In this document: positions 42,528-52,096 of the stretch, piece by piece
Layout: every line of letters begins with the position of its first letter
Numbering within the stretch: the first letter of the stretch is position 1
Assembly (NCBI RefSeq): GCF_001466725.1
Contig: NZ_CP013650.1
Coordinates: 1,860,001-1,924,000, forward strand
Length of the DNA: 64,000 nt
Direction of reading: 5' to 3'
Source of the DNA: Lacimicrobium alkaliphilum
GTDB lineage: Bacteria > Pseudomonadota > Gammaproteobacteria > Enterobacterales > Alteromonadaceae
Made by a program: the position numbers and the translations under genes
The notes under the pieces: generated by a model
Told to the model about the DNA's origin: nothing
The model's database searches: none
What the model saw: the letters and a program-made list of their open reading frames with translations, nothing else

Positions 42528-42584
42528 ACAAAAAATAAACAAATAGGCTAACACCCGTTAAATAAGAAGTTAGAAGGAAACATC

Positions 42585-44879
42585 ATGACCATGTTCACCT
42601 CACACAAGACCCTATGCGCATTGGCTGTATCCACCGCGCTTACCAGTGCTATGCCGGTTATGGCGCAGGAACAGCAAGAACAGGAAGAGAAGAAAGGCGG
42701 GCTGGAACGCATCGAGGTTACCGCCCGTAAGACCGTTGAAAGTATTCAGGAAGTGCCGATTGCACTGACTTCTGTTGGCGCTATTGATATCGCCGAGAGA
42801 GGGATTAGTACGGTTGTTGAATTGCAGCAACTGTCTCCCAATACCACATTGCAGAAAAGCCGTGGTACTAACTCGACGCTGACTGCCTTTATCCGCGGTG
42901 TGGGCCAGGAAGATCCACTGTGGGGCTATGAGCCAGGCGTAGGCATTTACGTAGATGATATCTATATGGCCCGTCCACAGGGTGCAGTACTGGATATCCT
43001 TAATGTTGAGCGCATCGAAGTACTGCGCGGCCCTCAGGGCTCACTGTATGGTAAAAATACCATCGGTGGTGCTGTGAAATATGTGACCAAGAAAATGACA
43101 GGTGCGACGGAGCTGTCGGTTAAAGGTACAGTGGGAACCTACTCGCAAAAAGATCTGAAGATCGCCGGTCAGATACCGCTGATTGAAGACACCCTTTTCC
43201 TGGGCGTGTCTTATGCCAACCTTAACCGCGATGGCTTTGGTGAGTTTCTTACCTCGGCGTTGCCTGGTCAGGATCGTGAAAACTACAACAAGGACGTTGA
43301 GGCGTATCGGGTAACTCTGGAATATAACCCGACTGACGATCTGTTTATCCGTCTGAACTATGATAAAACCGAAGATGACTCCAATGCCAAAGGAGGTTAT
43401 CGCCTGTTGCCCAGTCTGCTGACTGACGCACCGGTGCCAGACAGCAAGTATGATTCCTACACCAGCCTGCCGACCTGGAACCGGGTGGAGAATGAAGGCA
43501 TCAACCTGACCGTTGAGTGGGATATCAACAGCGAATTTGCATTTAAATCTATAACGTCAAAAAGAGAAAGTTACTCACCGACTAATATCGACTTCGATAA
43601 TACCTCATTGCAGATTTTCGATGTGCCGGCCATCTACGATGATGAGCAGTTTACTCAGGAATTTCAGTTAAATTATGTGACTGATAACCTGACCATGGTT
43701 TCGGGCTTGTACTATTACACCGCCGATTCCTGTGGTCAGTTTGAGGCCATTCTGGGGATTCTCGGGCAGTCTCTTGGTGCGCCGGGTCTGACCCGTGAAG
43801 TACGCGGTTGCAGTAATGGTGACAGCATCGCGGCCTACGCCCAGGGCTCATACGATATTACCGATAAGCTCTCGGTTACTGCCGGTGCCCGTTACACCAA
43901 AGATGAAAAAGAAGCGACGGTCTTTAACGGTCTGGTGTTTGATAATATCTATCCTGAATCCGGTTGGGTGCCCGGATATGTGCGTAATGAAGACGTGATC
44001 AATGCCAGCGTGCTCAAAGTACTGGATGACAAAGAAGACTGGTCACGCTTTACGCCTCGCCTTGGCTTTGAATATCAGGCGACGCCTGATGTGATGCTTT
44101 ATGCCGCTTACGCGCAGGGTTTTAAGTCGGGTACCTTTAACCCCCGAGCCTCAACACCGGAGCCAGCAGCCAACCCGGAAATTGTTGATTCCATTGAAAT
44201 GGGCTTTAAGAGTGATCTGGGTGACTATGTTCGTTTAAATATGACCGTTTTCACTTTGGATCATGAAGATCGTCAGTATATCTCGGTGATACCTGATCCT
44301 GATGATTCCACTGTTCTGAACCAGCGCCTGGGTAATATTGGTCAATCCAGTGCCAAAGGCCTGGAAATGGATCTGACCGTTGCAGCAACAGATAACCTGG
44401 AGATGTACGCAAATCTCGGTTATATCAACGCCAAGTTTGATGAAGTTCGTTCCTTTGTGGATGCGGAGAACTTTATCGATATTTCTGATCGTTTCAGTGT
44501 TACCAATACACCTAAGGTGAATGCCAACGTCGGCTTTACCTATAACATGACTTCCTCTTATGGTGATTTTGTAATTAATGGTAACTACTACTATCGCACC
44601 AAGTATGATCTGGTGGAGCTGGATAACCTGCTGACTCAGGATGAATATGGCCTGCTTAACCTGGGTGTGAACTGGTACTCCAATGATGGTCAGTGGACAG
44701 TGGGCTTACATGGCAAGAACCTGACTAATGAGGAATATCTGGTCGGTAACTATGCCTTTATCGCCCGCGATCCTAACAACCCTGGTGAGTTCATCCCTGG
44801 ATTAGGCGGTGATAATACGCTGATTGGTTACTATGGTGATCCCAGAACAGTCAGCCTCACGGTAGGCTATCAATTCTGA
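42585..44879 (+). CDS. TonB-dependent outer-membrane receptor
   Basis: 764 residues. A signal peptide ends near PVMA-QEQ, then a TonB-box-like ERIEVTARK. The plug domain has ELQQLSPNTTLQ, FIRGVGQED, GVGIYVDDIYMARP and ERIEVLRGPQGSLYGKNTIGG. The beta-barrel runs to a terminal aromatic residue (VGYQF), as in outer-membrane proteins. The AGAAGGA ribosome site favours the ATG at 42585. TonB receptors take up siderophores, vitamins or oligomers. Its place opposite the PHB operon suggests uptake of hydroxybutyrate oligomers or another substrate of that system, which is inferred. Confidence 0.9.
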   Translation: MTMFTSHKTLCALAVSTALTSAMPVMAQEQQEQEEKKGGLERIEVTARKTVESIQEVPIALTSVGAIDIAERGISTVVELQQLSPNTTLQKSRGTNSTLTAFIRGVGQEDPLWGYEPGVGIYVDDIYMARPQGAVLDILNVERIEVLRGPQGSLYGKNTIGGAVKYVTKKMTGATELSVKGTVGTYSQKDLKIAGQIPLIEDTLFLGVSYANLNRDGFGEFLTSALPGQDRENYNKDVEAYRVTLEYNPTDDLFIRLNYDKTEDDSNAKGGYRLLPSLLTDAPVPDSKYDSYTSLPTWNRVENEGINLTVEWDINSEFAFKSITSKRESYSPTNIDFDNTSLQIFDVPAIYDDEQFTQEFQLNYVTDNLTMVSGLYYYTADSCGQFEAILGILGQSLGAPGLTREVRGCSNGDSIAAYAQGSYDITDKLSVTAGARYTKDEKEATVFNGLVFDNIYPESGWVPGYVRNEDVINASVLKVLDDKEDWSRFTPRLGFEYQATPDVMLYAAYAQGFKSGTFNPRASTPEPAANPEIVDSIEMGFKSDLGDYVRLNMTVFTLDHEDRQYISVIPDPDDSTVLNQRLGNIGQSSAKGLEMDLTVAATDNLEMYANLGYINAKFDEVRSFVDAENFIDISDRFSVTNTPKVNANVGFTYNMTSSYGDFVINGNYYYRTKYDLVELDNLLTQDEYGLLNLGVNWYSNDGQWTVGLHGKNLTNEEYLVGNYAFIARDPNNPGEFIPGLGGDNTLIGYYGDPRTVSLTVGYQF

Positions 44880-44892
44880 TAATCAGAATGGA

Positions 44893-44922
44893 AAAAGGGG
44901 CGGTTTGTCGCCCCTTGCTTTT
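44893..44922 (+). terminator. Terminator after the TonB receptor gene
   Basis: AAGGGGCG / CGCCCCTT with a 6-nt loop, followed by GCTTTTCC, about 15 bp after the stop. The T-run is imperfect. Confidence 0.7.
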
Positions 44923-44980
44923 CCTCTTTCCCTGAAGGATAGTAGTCCGGCTTGTAACCTGAAATAAGTCTGTATCCCCT

Positions 44981-45646
44981 ATGAGTAGTCAGCCCAGAGC
45001 CATCATTGCCGATGATCACCCCTTATTTCGCAGCGCCATGAAACAGGCGGTGCAAAGTACCCTGGGTGGCAATATTCTGGAAACCGCGAACCTTGATGAT
45101 ACCCTCAGCCTGTTACAACAGCACCCGGCCATAGAGCTGGTGTTTCTGGATCTGAATATGCCCGGTAATCAGGGGCTCACCGGCCTCACCACCTTGCATA
45201 ATGCCTATCCTGGGGTGTTGGTGTTGATTGTGTCTGCAGAGGAAAATCCGGCGGTGATCCGCCGTGCCATCGATTTTGGCGCCAGCGGTTATATTCCCAA
45301 GTCAGCTTCATTGGATAAGATTGCCAATGCTGTGAATGCAGTGCTGGACGGTGAGCAATGGTTACCGGAAGAAATCGAACCGCTGATCCAAAAAGAGGGC
45401 AGCGCACAGGATCAGCATTTTGCCCGTAAACTGGAGTCGCTGACGCCTCATCAGTTCAGGGTACTCAAGCATCTGGCCAACGGCCTGTTAAATAAACAGA
45501 TTGCCTATGAAATGCAGGTGCAGGAAACCACCATTAAACAGCATGTGTCGGCGATATTACGTAAGCTTGAAGTGATCAACCGCACTCAGGCCGGCGTGAT
45601 GTTTAAACAGTTTATGGAAAAACCCGAACATCAGAGTCTGTCATAA
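44981..45646 (+). CDS. CrbR/ErdR-type response regulator (NarL/LuxR family)
   Basis: 221 residues. The receiver domain (7-125) has Asp11-Asp12, the phosphorylation Asp57 (VFLDLNMPG) and the Lys in GYIPKSAS. The LuxR-type HTH (about 150-210) reads LTPHQFRVLKHLANGLLNKQIAYEMQVQETTIKQHVSAILRKL-like and contains the usual signature. The wording LDLNMPGxxGL...VIVSAE...AILRKLxVxNRxQA is that of ErdR/CrbR, which in Pseudomonas and Vibrio act with an SLC5-fused hybrid kinase to control acetate utilisation (acs). That kinase is encoded 1.1 kb away at 46765-50124. The gene is convergent with the aldolase gene and overlaps it by 6 bp. Confidence 0.85.
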   Translation: MSSQPRAIIADDHPLFRSAMKQAVQSTLGGNILETANLDDTLSLLQQHPAIELVFLDLNMPGNQGLTGLTTLHNAYPGVLVLIVSAEENPAVIRRAIDFGASGYIPKSASLDKIANAVNAVLDGEQWLPEEIEPLIQKEGSAQDQHFARKLESLTPHQFRVLKHLANGLLNKQIAYEMQVQETTIKQHVSAILRKLEVINRTQAGVMFKQFMEKPEHQSLS

Positions 45647-46765
45647 CTGACATCCTGCCAATACTTCCTTGCTGAATTTCTCCAGCCATTGTTGCCATTG
45701 CGCAGCAGGCAGGGCATTAAAGCCGTCACCGATGCTGATCTCCGAACAGATTTCATATTCTGATACGGCGTAAGGCGGCGGGATCAGACCAATCTGATGT
45801 TCATCTATCCAATGGCAGGCGAGTCTGAAAAATACCTCTGGCTTGCAGCGCAGTCTGAGCCTGAACATGCTGGTATCAGGGATCTCAGGCCAGGTATGCA
45901 CGCCAGGCAGTGCGTTGAGCTGTTTTGCCAGCCATTTAGCCTGCTCGTGGCGCTGTGGCATTTGTGGTAAATGCTTCTCCAGACCGGCTCTGGCAGAGAT
46001 CACATAAGGGGCTAAGGTGTGCAGATTAGCGCCCGCGCGGCGCTGCCAGATCCGCGCCTGGTCGATAAATGTAGCATCACCGAGCAGCATGGCACCGGCC
46101 ATGCCGCCTAAGTCCTTATAAAAACTCACATACACTGAATCAAACAATGTGGCGATTCCCGCCAGGTTTTTGTTCCAGGCTGCAGGGCATTGCCATAATC
46201 TGGCGCCGTCCAGATGCAGTTTAATGCCCTGGCTGCGAGCCCAGTGGCACTGTTCGACGACGTCATCCCAATCAGGTAACTGGCCGCCAATTTCGCGCAG
46301 TGGCAGTTCCATTAAAACTGACGATAGCGGTTGTGTCCTGGTCAGCTCCTGTAGCTCAGAAAGTGTGGGCAGATTGTCACTTTGGCCCCATAAGTGCCCT
46401 TTTAAATGCCATAGTGCTTCATATCCGCTTTGCTCATGCAAAATCAGATGGCTGGTGGGATGCAGGGCGATATTGGCATTACTCACAGCGTCGGCCCAGA
46501 TCTTAAGGGCCATCGGCTGGGCCAGGGTGCCACTGGGCAGAAACAGCCCCGAGGTTTTGCCAAGCAGTCTGGCAACCTGTTGCTCAAAATCTTCTATCAG
46601 CTTACCCTGACCGTAATAATCGGCGTTTTCGGCAATGCCGGTGTCGTCGGCTATCTGCTCTAAGGTCAGTTTCAGGCTCTGTGGTCTGTGGCGATGCAAC
46701 CGCAACGGGCAAGCGGCAAAGGCGGCTGTATAGGCTTGTTGTGGGGTGTTTTTCATAACAGGCAT
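45641..46765 (-). CDS. Threonine aldolase-like PLP enzyme (beta-eliminating lyase family)
   Basis: 374 residues of fold type I. The N-terminal part has DYYGQGKLIEDFEQQVARLLGK and FLPSGTLAQ (phosphate cup), the Asp of LHLDGARLW (Asp186) pairs with the cofactor nitrogen, and Lys217 in VSFYKDLGGMAGAML forms the aldimine. The family splits L-threonine or allo-threonine to glycine and acetaldehyde. The protein is somewhat longer than LtaE (333), with extra N-terminal residues, so the substrate may differ. Its start overlaps the kinase stop by one base (TAATG), so it is translationally coupled to the sensor kinase. Confidence 0.82.
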   Translation of the reverse strand: MPVMKNTPQQAYTAAFAACPLRLHRHRPQSLKLTLEQIADDTGIAENADYYGQGKLIEDFEQQVARLLGKTSGLFLPSGTLAQPMALKIWADAVSNANIALHPTSHLILHEQSGYEALWHLKGHLWGQSDNLPTLSELQELTRTQPLSSVLMELPLREIGGQLPDWDDVVEQCHWARSQGIKLHLDGARLWQCPAAWNKNLAGIATLFDSVYVSFYKDLGGMAGAMLLGDATFIDQARIWQRRAGANLHTLAPYVISARAGLEKHLPQMPQRHEQAKWLAKQLNALPGVHTWPEIPDTSMFRLRLRCKPEVFFRLACHWIDEHQIGLIPPPYAVSEYEICSEISIGDGFNALPAAQWQQWLEKFSKEVLAGCQL

Positions 46766-49700
46766 TAAATCTCCAGTAACTTTCGGATCAGTCGTTTCAG
46801 TGCACCGGCCTTTACCGGTTTATGTAAAAAGCTGAAACCCGCCTCAATGGCCTGCTCTCTGATACTCTCTTCATAATTGGCAGAGTTGAGTATGGTAGGC
46901 ACCTTTTTCCTCCACTGCTGATACAGCACCTGAGCCAGTTCTGTGCCAATGGCGCCGTGATCCAGATGATAGTCCATTACCAGCAGCGAAGGGGGTTCTG
47001 AGATGACATCCAGTGCCTGCTGTTGACTGGCGGCACAGAAGGTTTGTGCCCCCCATTGTTCAAATAACTGCGCCATGGCGGATAACACCTGAGGTTCGTT
47101 ATCTACCAGCAATACCTTGTGGCCGCTTAAGAAAGCTGTTTTGTCGGGCTGTTCTGATTTGGCCACAGTGACCGTCCTGGCCTTGTTCTGCTGATAAGCG
47201 GGCAGGGCCACACAAAACCCGGTGCCCTTGCCAAGCTCTGAGTGCAGGCGGATAGGGTGGCCCAGCAGCTTGCTGATCCGCTCTACTATGGTCAGGCCAA
47301 GACCCAGGCCCTGTTTATTTTCCTGTTGCAGCTGATGAAATTCGTTGAAGATTTCCTGCTGCTGCTCTTTGGCAATGCCAGGGCCGGTGTCCCATACCTG
47401 GATCCAAATTCGGCCTTGTTGCCGTCTGCAGCCGATCAGAATCTTGCCTGTTGTGGTGTAGCGGATGGCGTTGGAGACCAGATTCTGCAATACCCGCCTG
47501 AGCAGTTTTTTGTCTGACTCAACCTGCATCGATGTGGGACAATATTTCAGCTCAAGCTGCTTTTGGGCGGCCAGCAGACGAAATTCTGCCACCAGCGGAT
47601 CGAGAATATCCCTTAAGGCAAAGCGCTGGCGGTGTACTCTCAGCACGCCGGCATCGAGGCGGGTCATATCCAGCAACATGCCCAGCAACTCTTCGGCGTT
47701 ATTCAGTGACTGCTGCAGCCCCCTGGCCAGCTCTGCCACCTCAGTGTGCTGGGTTTTCTGGCTGATCATACCGGCAAACAAGGTGGCGGCATTAAAGGGT
47801 TGCATCAGATCATGGCTGGCGGCAGCCAGAAATTTGGTCTTGCTCTCGTTGGCTTTTTCAGCGTCGAGTTTGGCGTATTCCAGAGCCTGATTGGTATGCT
47901 GCAATTGCTCGGTGCGCTCGGCTACCCGGTGCTCCAGGGTGTTTTTCGCTTCCTCGAGGGCCTGCTGGGTTTTCACATATTCGGTGATATCACTGTAGGT
48001 GGTGACAAAACCGCCCCCGGGCATGGGGTTACCCTGTAGCTCAATGACTCTGCCATCTGGTTGTGTGCGCAGGTATTTGTAGCTGCTGCCCTGGCGAATA
48101 TAGCCAATACGCTTTTGTACCTCGGCGTCAAGATCGCCGATATCACCGAGCATGCCCCGCCTGGCATTAAACCTGAGTAATTCTTCCACCGTCAGCCCCG
48201 CCCGCACAAAACCGGCCGGATAATCAAACAGCTCTATATAACGCTGATTCCAGGCCAGTAATTTAAGATGGCGATCAACCACGCTGATCCCCTGTTCAAT
48301 ATGCTCAACAGAGGATTGCAAAAGCTCATAGTTAAACTGGTAGCTCTGGCTGGCTTCTTCCACCAGCCCCACCAGCTCGTCCAGCGGCACATGTTGCTGT
48401 TCGGTAATGGCAGAGAGCAGGATCCGGGCACTGGCATTGCCCACATGGGCGGACAGCTCGCGCTCAACCCGCTGGATCAACTGACCACTGGCATAGCTCA
48501 TATTATTGGCCCGTTCAATTGCCGACTTAAGGTCCTGCTGCTGTGCCGGTGACAGCACTTTTTGGGTGACCGCCAGCAAAGAAGAAATCTTAATGGTCGG
48601 TGTAACCGGCTGCGGATTAACTTCAGTGGCGAGTCGTTGCCGGTAGCCGCCGCGCATCAGGCTCACCAGCACAAAACAGATAAGATTAATGCCCAGGCTC
48701 AGCAGCACGCCCTGACTCATAGCCTGGTCGCTGGGGGTGGATTCGAAATAATAACTGGCTTTTATACTCGGCCACAGCAGCCAGATGACCCAGCCACTGC
48801 AACCTGCCAGGGTTGCCAGAATCGCCGCCGTTTTGCTGGCCTGCTTCCAGTAAAGCGCAAACAACAAAGCCGGTGCCAGCTGTGCCAGCAACGCCATGGC
48901 AATAATGCCGCTGTTGACCAGAGGGGCGGTCTGACTCAGATACTGGGAATACAGATAGGCCAGGCCAATCACCAGCAGCACGGTCAGACGGCGGATATTA
49001 AGCAGGCTTTTCGGCCTCAGAGCCTGTTGCTGGTGAGGACGAAAATGCAGTTTCAGCCAAAGTGGCGTAATCAGATTATTAGCAATCATGATGCCCATGG
49101 CCAGGGTGGCGACAATGATCATGCTGGAAGCCGCAGATAAGCCACCGATAAAGGCAACCAAAGCGACCAGCGGCTCCTCAGCCAGCATCGGCAGGGCCAG
49201 CACATAAGTATCGGTGTTGGCCTCTGGCAGCAGTATCTTGCCCGCCAGGGCCACCGGCAGCACAAATAAATTGATTGCCAGCAGATAGAGCGGAAACAGC
49301 CAGCGGGCGGTGCGCAGTTCCTGCTCGCCGTTATTCTCCACGTAGTTGATATGAAACTGACGGGGCAGACAAAACATGGAACAAAAACCCAGCACCATAT
49401 GGCTGATATACACCAGTGGGGCGGAACTGCTGGCCAGCACCTGACGGGCGGGCTCATGCAATTGCACTTTACCCAACAGATCCAGCATGCCGTCAAACAT
49501 CATATAGCAGACAAACACCCCGACCAGAATAAAGGCCAGTAGTTTGACCACCGAGCCAAAGGCGATGGCCAGCATTAATCCCGGGTGTTTTTCGGTGAGG
49601 CTGAGGCTGCGGGTGCCGAACAAGATGGCAAAAATTGCCATCAGCAGGGCTACATAAAAGCTGGTTCCGCCCGGCCACTGCGGCTCGCCATCGGCTAGCA

Positions 49701-50124
49701 GATTGACACTGGTGGTAACAGCATCAAGTTGCAGCGCAGTGTAGGGCATGACGCCGACAAAGCATAGCAGGGTAACAAAGGCGGCAATCAGATGAGACTT
49801 GTTGTACTGGGTACCAATAAAATCTGCCAGCGAACTGACATTTTGTTGCTGGCAAAAATGGATAACCCTTCTTAGTAGCGGGTAACCAAAAGCAAACAGC
49901 AGAATGCTGCCCATATAAGTGGGCGTAAAGGCCCAGCCATAGGTAGCTGATTGTGCGGTAGTGCCAAAAAAGGCCCAGGAAGTACAGTGTATTCCCAGTG
50001 CCAGGCTGTAAATCACCGGTCTTTGAGCACCGGCACGATGAAAGCGGTCACCCCAGAAGCCTACAGCAAAGAGCAGGGCCAGATAGCCAATCGCCAGAAT
50101 TGTCAGCAACCAGATACTAAACAT
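46765..50124 (-). CDS. CrbS/MxtR-type hybrid histidine kinase with an SLC5 (SSS) transporter domain
   Basis: 1119 residues. The N-terminal 480 residues are a sodium:solute symporter-like domain with many helices (ILAIGYLALLFAVGFWGD, HCTSWAFFGTTAQSATYGWA, SSLADFIGTQYNKS). Then come a STAC-like linker (about 500-590), a PAS domain (about 600-710), a coiled coil, HisKA with His771 (AASHDLMQPFN), HATPase (LVSNAIRYTTTGK, DTGPGIA, GLGLGLTIVERI) and a receiver with Asp1051 (LLVMDYHLD). This is the architecture of CrbS of Vibrio and MxtR of Pseudomonas, which act on CrbR/ErdR to switch on acetyl-CoA synthetase. The ligand of the transporter part is not known from sequence. Confidence 0.9.
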   Translation of the reverse strand: MFSIWLLTILAIGYLALLFAVGFWGDRFHRAGAQRPVIYSLALGIHCTSWAFFGTTAQSATYGWAFTPTYMGSILLFAFGYPLLRRVIHFCQQQNVSSLADFIGTQYNKSHLIAAFVTLLCFVGVMPYTALQLDAVTTSVNLLADGEPQWPGGTSFYVALLMAIFAILFGTRSLSLTEKHPGLMLAIAFGSVVKLLAFILVGVFVCYMMFDGMLDLLGKVQLHEPARQVLASSSAPLVYISHMVLGFCSMFCLPRQFHINYVENNGEQELRTARWLFPLYLLAINLFVLPVALAGKILLPEANTDTYVLALPMLAEEPLVALVAFIGGLSAASSMIIVATLAMGIMIANNLITPLWLKLHFRPHQQQALRPKSLLNIRRLTVLLVIGLAYLYSQYLSQTAPLVNSGIIAMALLAQLAPALLFALYWKQASKTAAILATLAGCSGWVIWLLWPSIKASYYFESTPSDQAMSQGVLLSLGINLICFVLVSLMRGGYRQRLATEVNPQPVTPTIKISSLLAVTQKVLSPAQQQDLKSAIERANNMSYASGQLIQRVERELSAHVGNASARILLSAITEQQHVPLDELVGLVEEASQSYQFNYELLQSSVEHIEQGISVVDRHLKLLAWNQRYIELFDYPAGFVRAGLTVEELLRFNARRGMLGDIGDLDAEVQKRIGYIRQGSSYKYLRTQPDGRVIELQGNPMPGGGFVTTYSDITEYVKTQQALEEAKNTLEHRVAERTEQLQHTNQALEYAKLDAEKANESKTKFLAAASHDLMQPFNAATLFAGMISQKTQHTEVAELARGLQQSLNNAEELLGMLLDMTRLDAGVLRVHRQRFALRDILDPLVAEFRLLAAQKQLELKYCPTSMQVESDKKLLRRVLQNLVSNAIRYTTTGKILIGCRRQQGRIWIQVWDTGPGIAKEQQQEIFNEFHQLQQENKQGLGLGLTIVERISKLLGHPIRLHSELGKGTGFCVALPAYQQNKARTVTVAKSEQPDKTAFLSGHKVLLVDNEPQVLSAMAQLFEQWGAQTFCAASQQQALDVISEPPSLLVMDYHLDHGAIGTELAQVLYQQWRKKVPTILNSANYEESIREQAIEAGFSFLHKPVKAGALKRLIRKLLEI

Positions 50125-50299
50125 GCAACAAATCTAAAAGAATCAATCACATCACTTTACCTTGCCACCAATCACTATGCTATAGCGCTATGGTGCTAGA
50201 TATGGCGCGCCAATTGCTTTAAGACTGCTGAAGAATTGTTGAAACAGGAGCAAAGCGCATCTGTTTCTGAACTGAATTTAATCTACCAGGAAGGAAACC

Positions 50300-50944
50300 A
50301 TGCAGATACAAAACGGTTTAAGCCTGTTCGATTATCTGGATGACCCGCAGAAATCGCAACAGAGCCTGCAGCAGATTGCCAGCAACGCCGGGCAGAACAT
50401 CGGGGCTGAGTTAACTGAGCTGGGTCAGACCGGTCGTGAGCAAATGGACGACGTGCTGAAAAAGATCGAATCCGGCGAGTCGGCTGTGAAAATGCAGACA
50501 CTGGACAATATGATTGCCTTTAACCTACGCCCCGTTGCCGCCGAGCTGCAGGATCTGGCCGATCGTCTTAATTTACCGCAGCCAGTATCGCTTCAGCAAC
50601 AGCAGGGAAAGTGGCAGGTTGAAGGCGCGGATGCTGAGCCAGAGAATAAATCACTGCAACGCATGCAGCAGTATCTTGATGCGAATCAACCCTTACAGGA
50701 CAAGCTCAGTCAGTTAAGTCGCCTTTCCGAAATGTACGAGTTAGGAAAAACCCGCGAGTTTGCCACTGAGCTAAAAGCACAAGACGTACTTGAGCAAAAG
50801 GTGGTGGACTTTTTAACCCACAGCCGGGATCATTTAAAAGCGGCCAGTGATATTTCTCTGTACCGCGAAGAGCTTAAAATACAATCCCGGGGCCAGGCCC
50901 AGAGCCTGTATGACAGTGCCCGCAAAACCTTAGGACTTGACTGA
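50300..50944 (+). CDS. Hypothetical Gln-rich helical protein
   Basis: 214 residues, not recognised. There is no signal peptide or membrane segment. It is rich in Gln, Leu, Asp and Ala, with heptad-like stretches (LQELADRL-type and SLQRMQQYLDANQPLQDKLSQ), so mostly alpha-helical, possibly coiled coil. A clear ribosome site (AGGAAGG) precedes the ATG. It lies 2 bp before the NlpE/META lipoprotein gene, so the two form an operon. Codon use is like the flanking core genes. Confidence 0.75.
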   Translation: MQIQNGLSLFDYLDDPQKSQQSLQQIASNAGQNIGAELTELGQTGREQMDDVLKKIESGESAVKMQTLDNMIAFNLRPVAAELQDLADRLNLPQPVSLQQQQGKWQVEGADAEPENKSLQRMQQYLDANQPLQDKLSQLSRLSEMYELGKTREFATELKAQDVLEQKVVDFLTHSRDHLKAASDISLYREELKIQSRGQAQSLYDSARKTLGLD

Positions 50945-50946
50945 TA

Positions 50947-51732
50947 ATGCCGATTCAACTGTTGCTGATCCTGGCCGTATTGTTACTTGGCGCCTGTGCC
51001 ACAACGGATAACAACCCTGTAGTAAAGAACACGCAATCAGAGCAGATGCAAAATGCAGATAATGCCCATACCAGCCGCAACGCGCTGGACTGGGCTGGCG
51101 TTTATGAAGGCGTGCTGCCCTGCGCAGATTGCGAGGGTATTCAGACCCGCCTGATGCTCTCAGCCGATGGCAATTACCAGTTGAGTGAAACCTATTTAGG
51201 CGAAGACAGCCGCGCCTTTCAGTCTAAAGGTGAATTTGAATGGCTGGATGATGGCCTGCGTATCCGCCTTTTGGGCCGGACTTCAGCTCCGGGGCTCTAT
51301 CAGGTAGGAGAAAACCAGCTGTTTCATCTCGATCAGGATGGTCAGCGCATCAGCGGTGAACTGGCCGCGCAATATCGTCTTGCTAAACAGATCGGTTCTG
51401 AGATTGTGGGGGTAAAATGGCAGCTTACAGAACTGATGGGGCAGGAGATAGCCATCAATGCACAAAAGCCCGTGTATTTTACTATCGGCGCTGATATGCA
51501 GGTAACCGGCTTTGCCGGATGTAACCGTTTTTTCGGCAAAGTAACGCTTGAGCAGGGCCAGCGGCTGGCCTTTGATAAAATGGCCTCCACCATGATGGCC
51601 TGCCCGGCATTGCAGCAGGAAGGCAAGCTGCTAAAAGCTCTGGAAATGGCCGATAATTACAGCCTGCATCAGAGAAGGCTATCTCTGAATAAAGCCCGGA
51701 TGGCCCCGCTGGCGCGATTTACGGCTCACTAA
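50947..51732 (+). CDS. NlpE-like / META-domain lipoprotein
   Basis: 261 residues. A lipoprotein signal with lipobox LGAC (Cys17) is followed by an NlpE N-terminal-type barrel with the CxxC motif in LPCADCEGIQT (Cys59, Cys62). The second half is a META (HslJ-like) domain (about 150-255) with GVKWQLTELMGQ, FTIGADMQVTGFAGCNRFFG and MACPALQQE. NlpE senses outer-membrane stress and copper and signals to Cpx in E. coli; META domains are found in stress lipoproteins. The fused protein probably sits in the outer membrane facing the periplasm. Confidence 0.85.
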   Translation: MPIQLLLILAVLLLGACATTDNNPVVKNTQSEQMQNADNAHTSRNALDWAGVYEGVLPCADCEGIQTRLMLSADGNYQLSETYLGEDSRAFQSKGEFEWLDDGLRIRLLGRTSAPGLYQVGENQLFHLDQDGQRISGELAAQYRLAKQIGSEIVGVKWQLTELMGQEIAINAQKPVYFTIGADMQVTGFAGCNRFFGKVTLEQGQRLAFDKMASTMMACPALQQEGKLLKALEMADNYSLHQRRLSLNKARMAPLARFTAH

Positions 51733-52096
51733 AACCACCACGCCTTGTGCTTTAACCCGGTCAGTTTCTCAAGCGTACAAGCCCGGCTCCTCGTACCCGC
51801 AGGCAGGTAAAGCTTATAAGCAAGCAGCCATCCCTCAGCGCTTTGTTTTGACATAAAGCAAAATCTAACTATATGATGCTCATAATAAAAATTTTTCTGA
51901 CACGGAATTAGTCGGGTCTTATAGTGCCGCATTCCTACTTTCCGCAGAAAACGAGACCAGTCAATCGAGTGGGCTGGAATCATAAGCTTTTGTTTACTAA
52001 AGATAATATTGACTTTTAGCTACCAAACAAGAATAAGCAGTTTTGGATCTAGTCAGAAGTCGATCTAGTACACTTTATGTTCAGCAAGGAGAAAGT
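51733..52096. other. 364-bp AT-rich gap at the left edge of the cassette island
   Basis: Base composition drops from the core level to AT-rich from about 51830 on. No integrase gene, attI site or clear GTTRRRY cassette boundary is seen before the first cassette gene; an atctaac at about 51873 could be a lone attC half-site. An 84-codon minus frame (51729-51983) has no recognisable product. Confidence 0.5.

Noticed and set aside
51729..51983. 84-codon minus-strand frame ending in KHKAWWF at the left edge of the cassette island
   Set aside because: No ribosome site, no recognisable family, and low-complexity composition; it may be chance, though it lies where a cassette boundary is expected.
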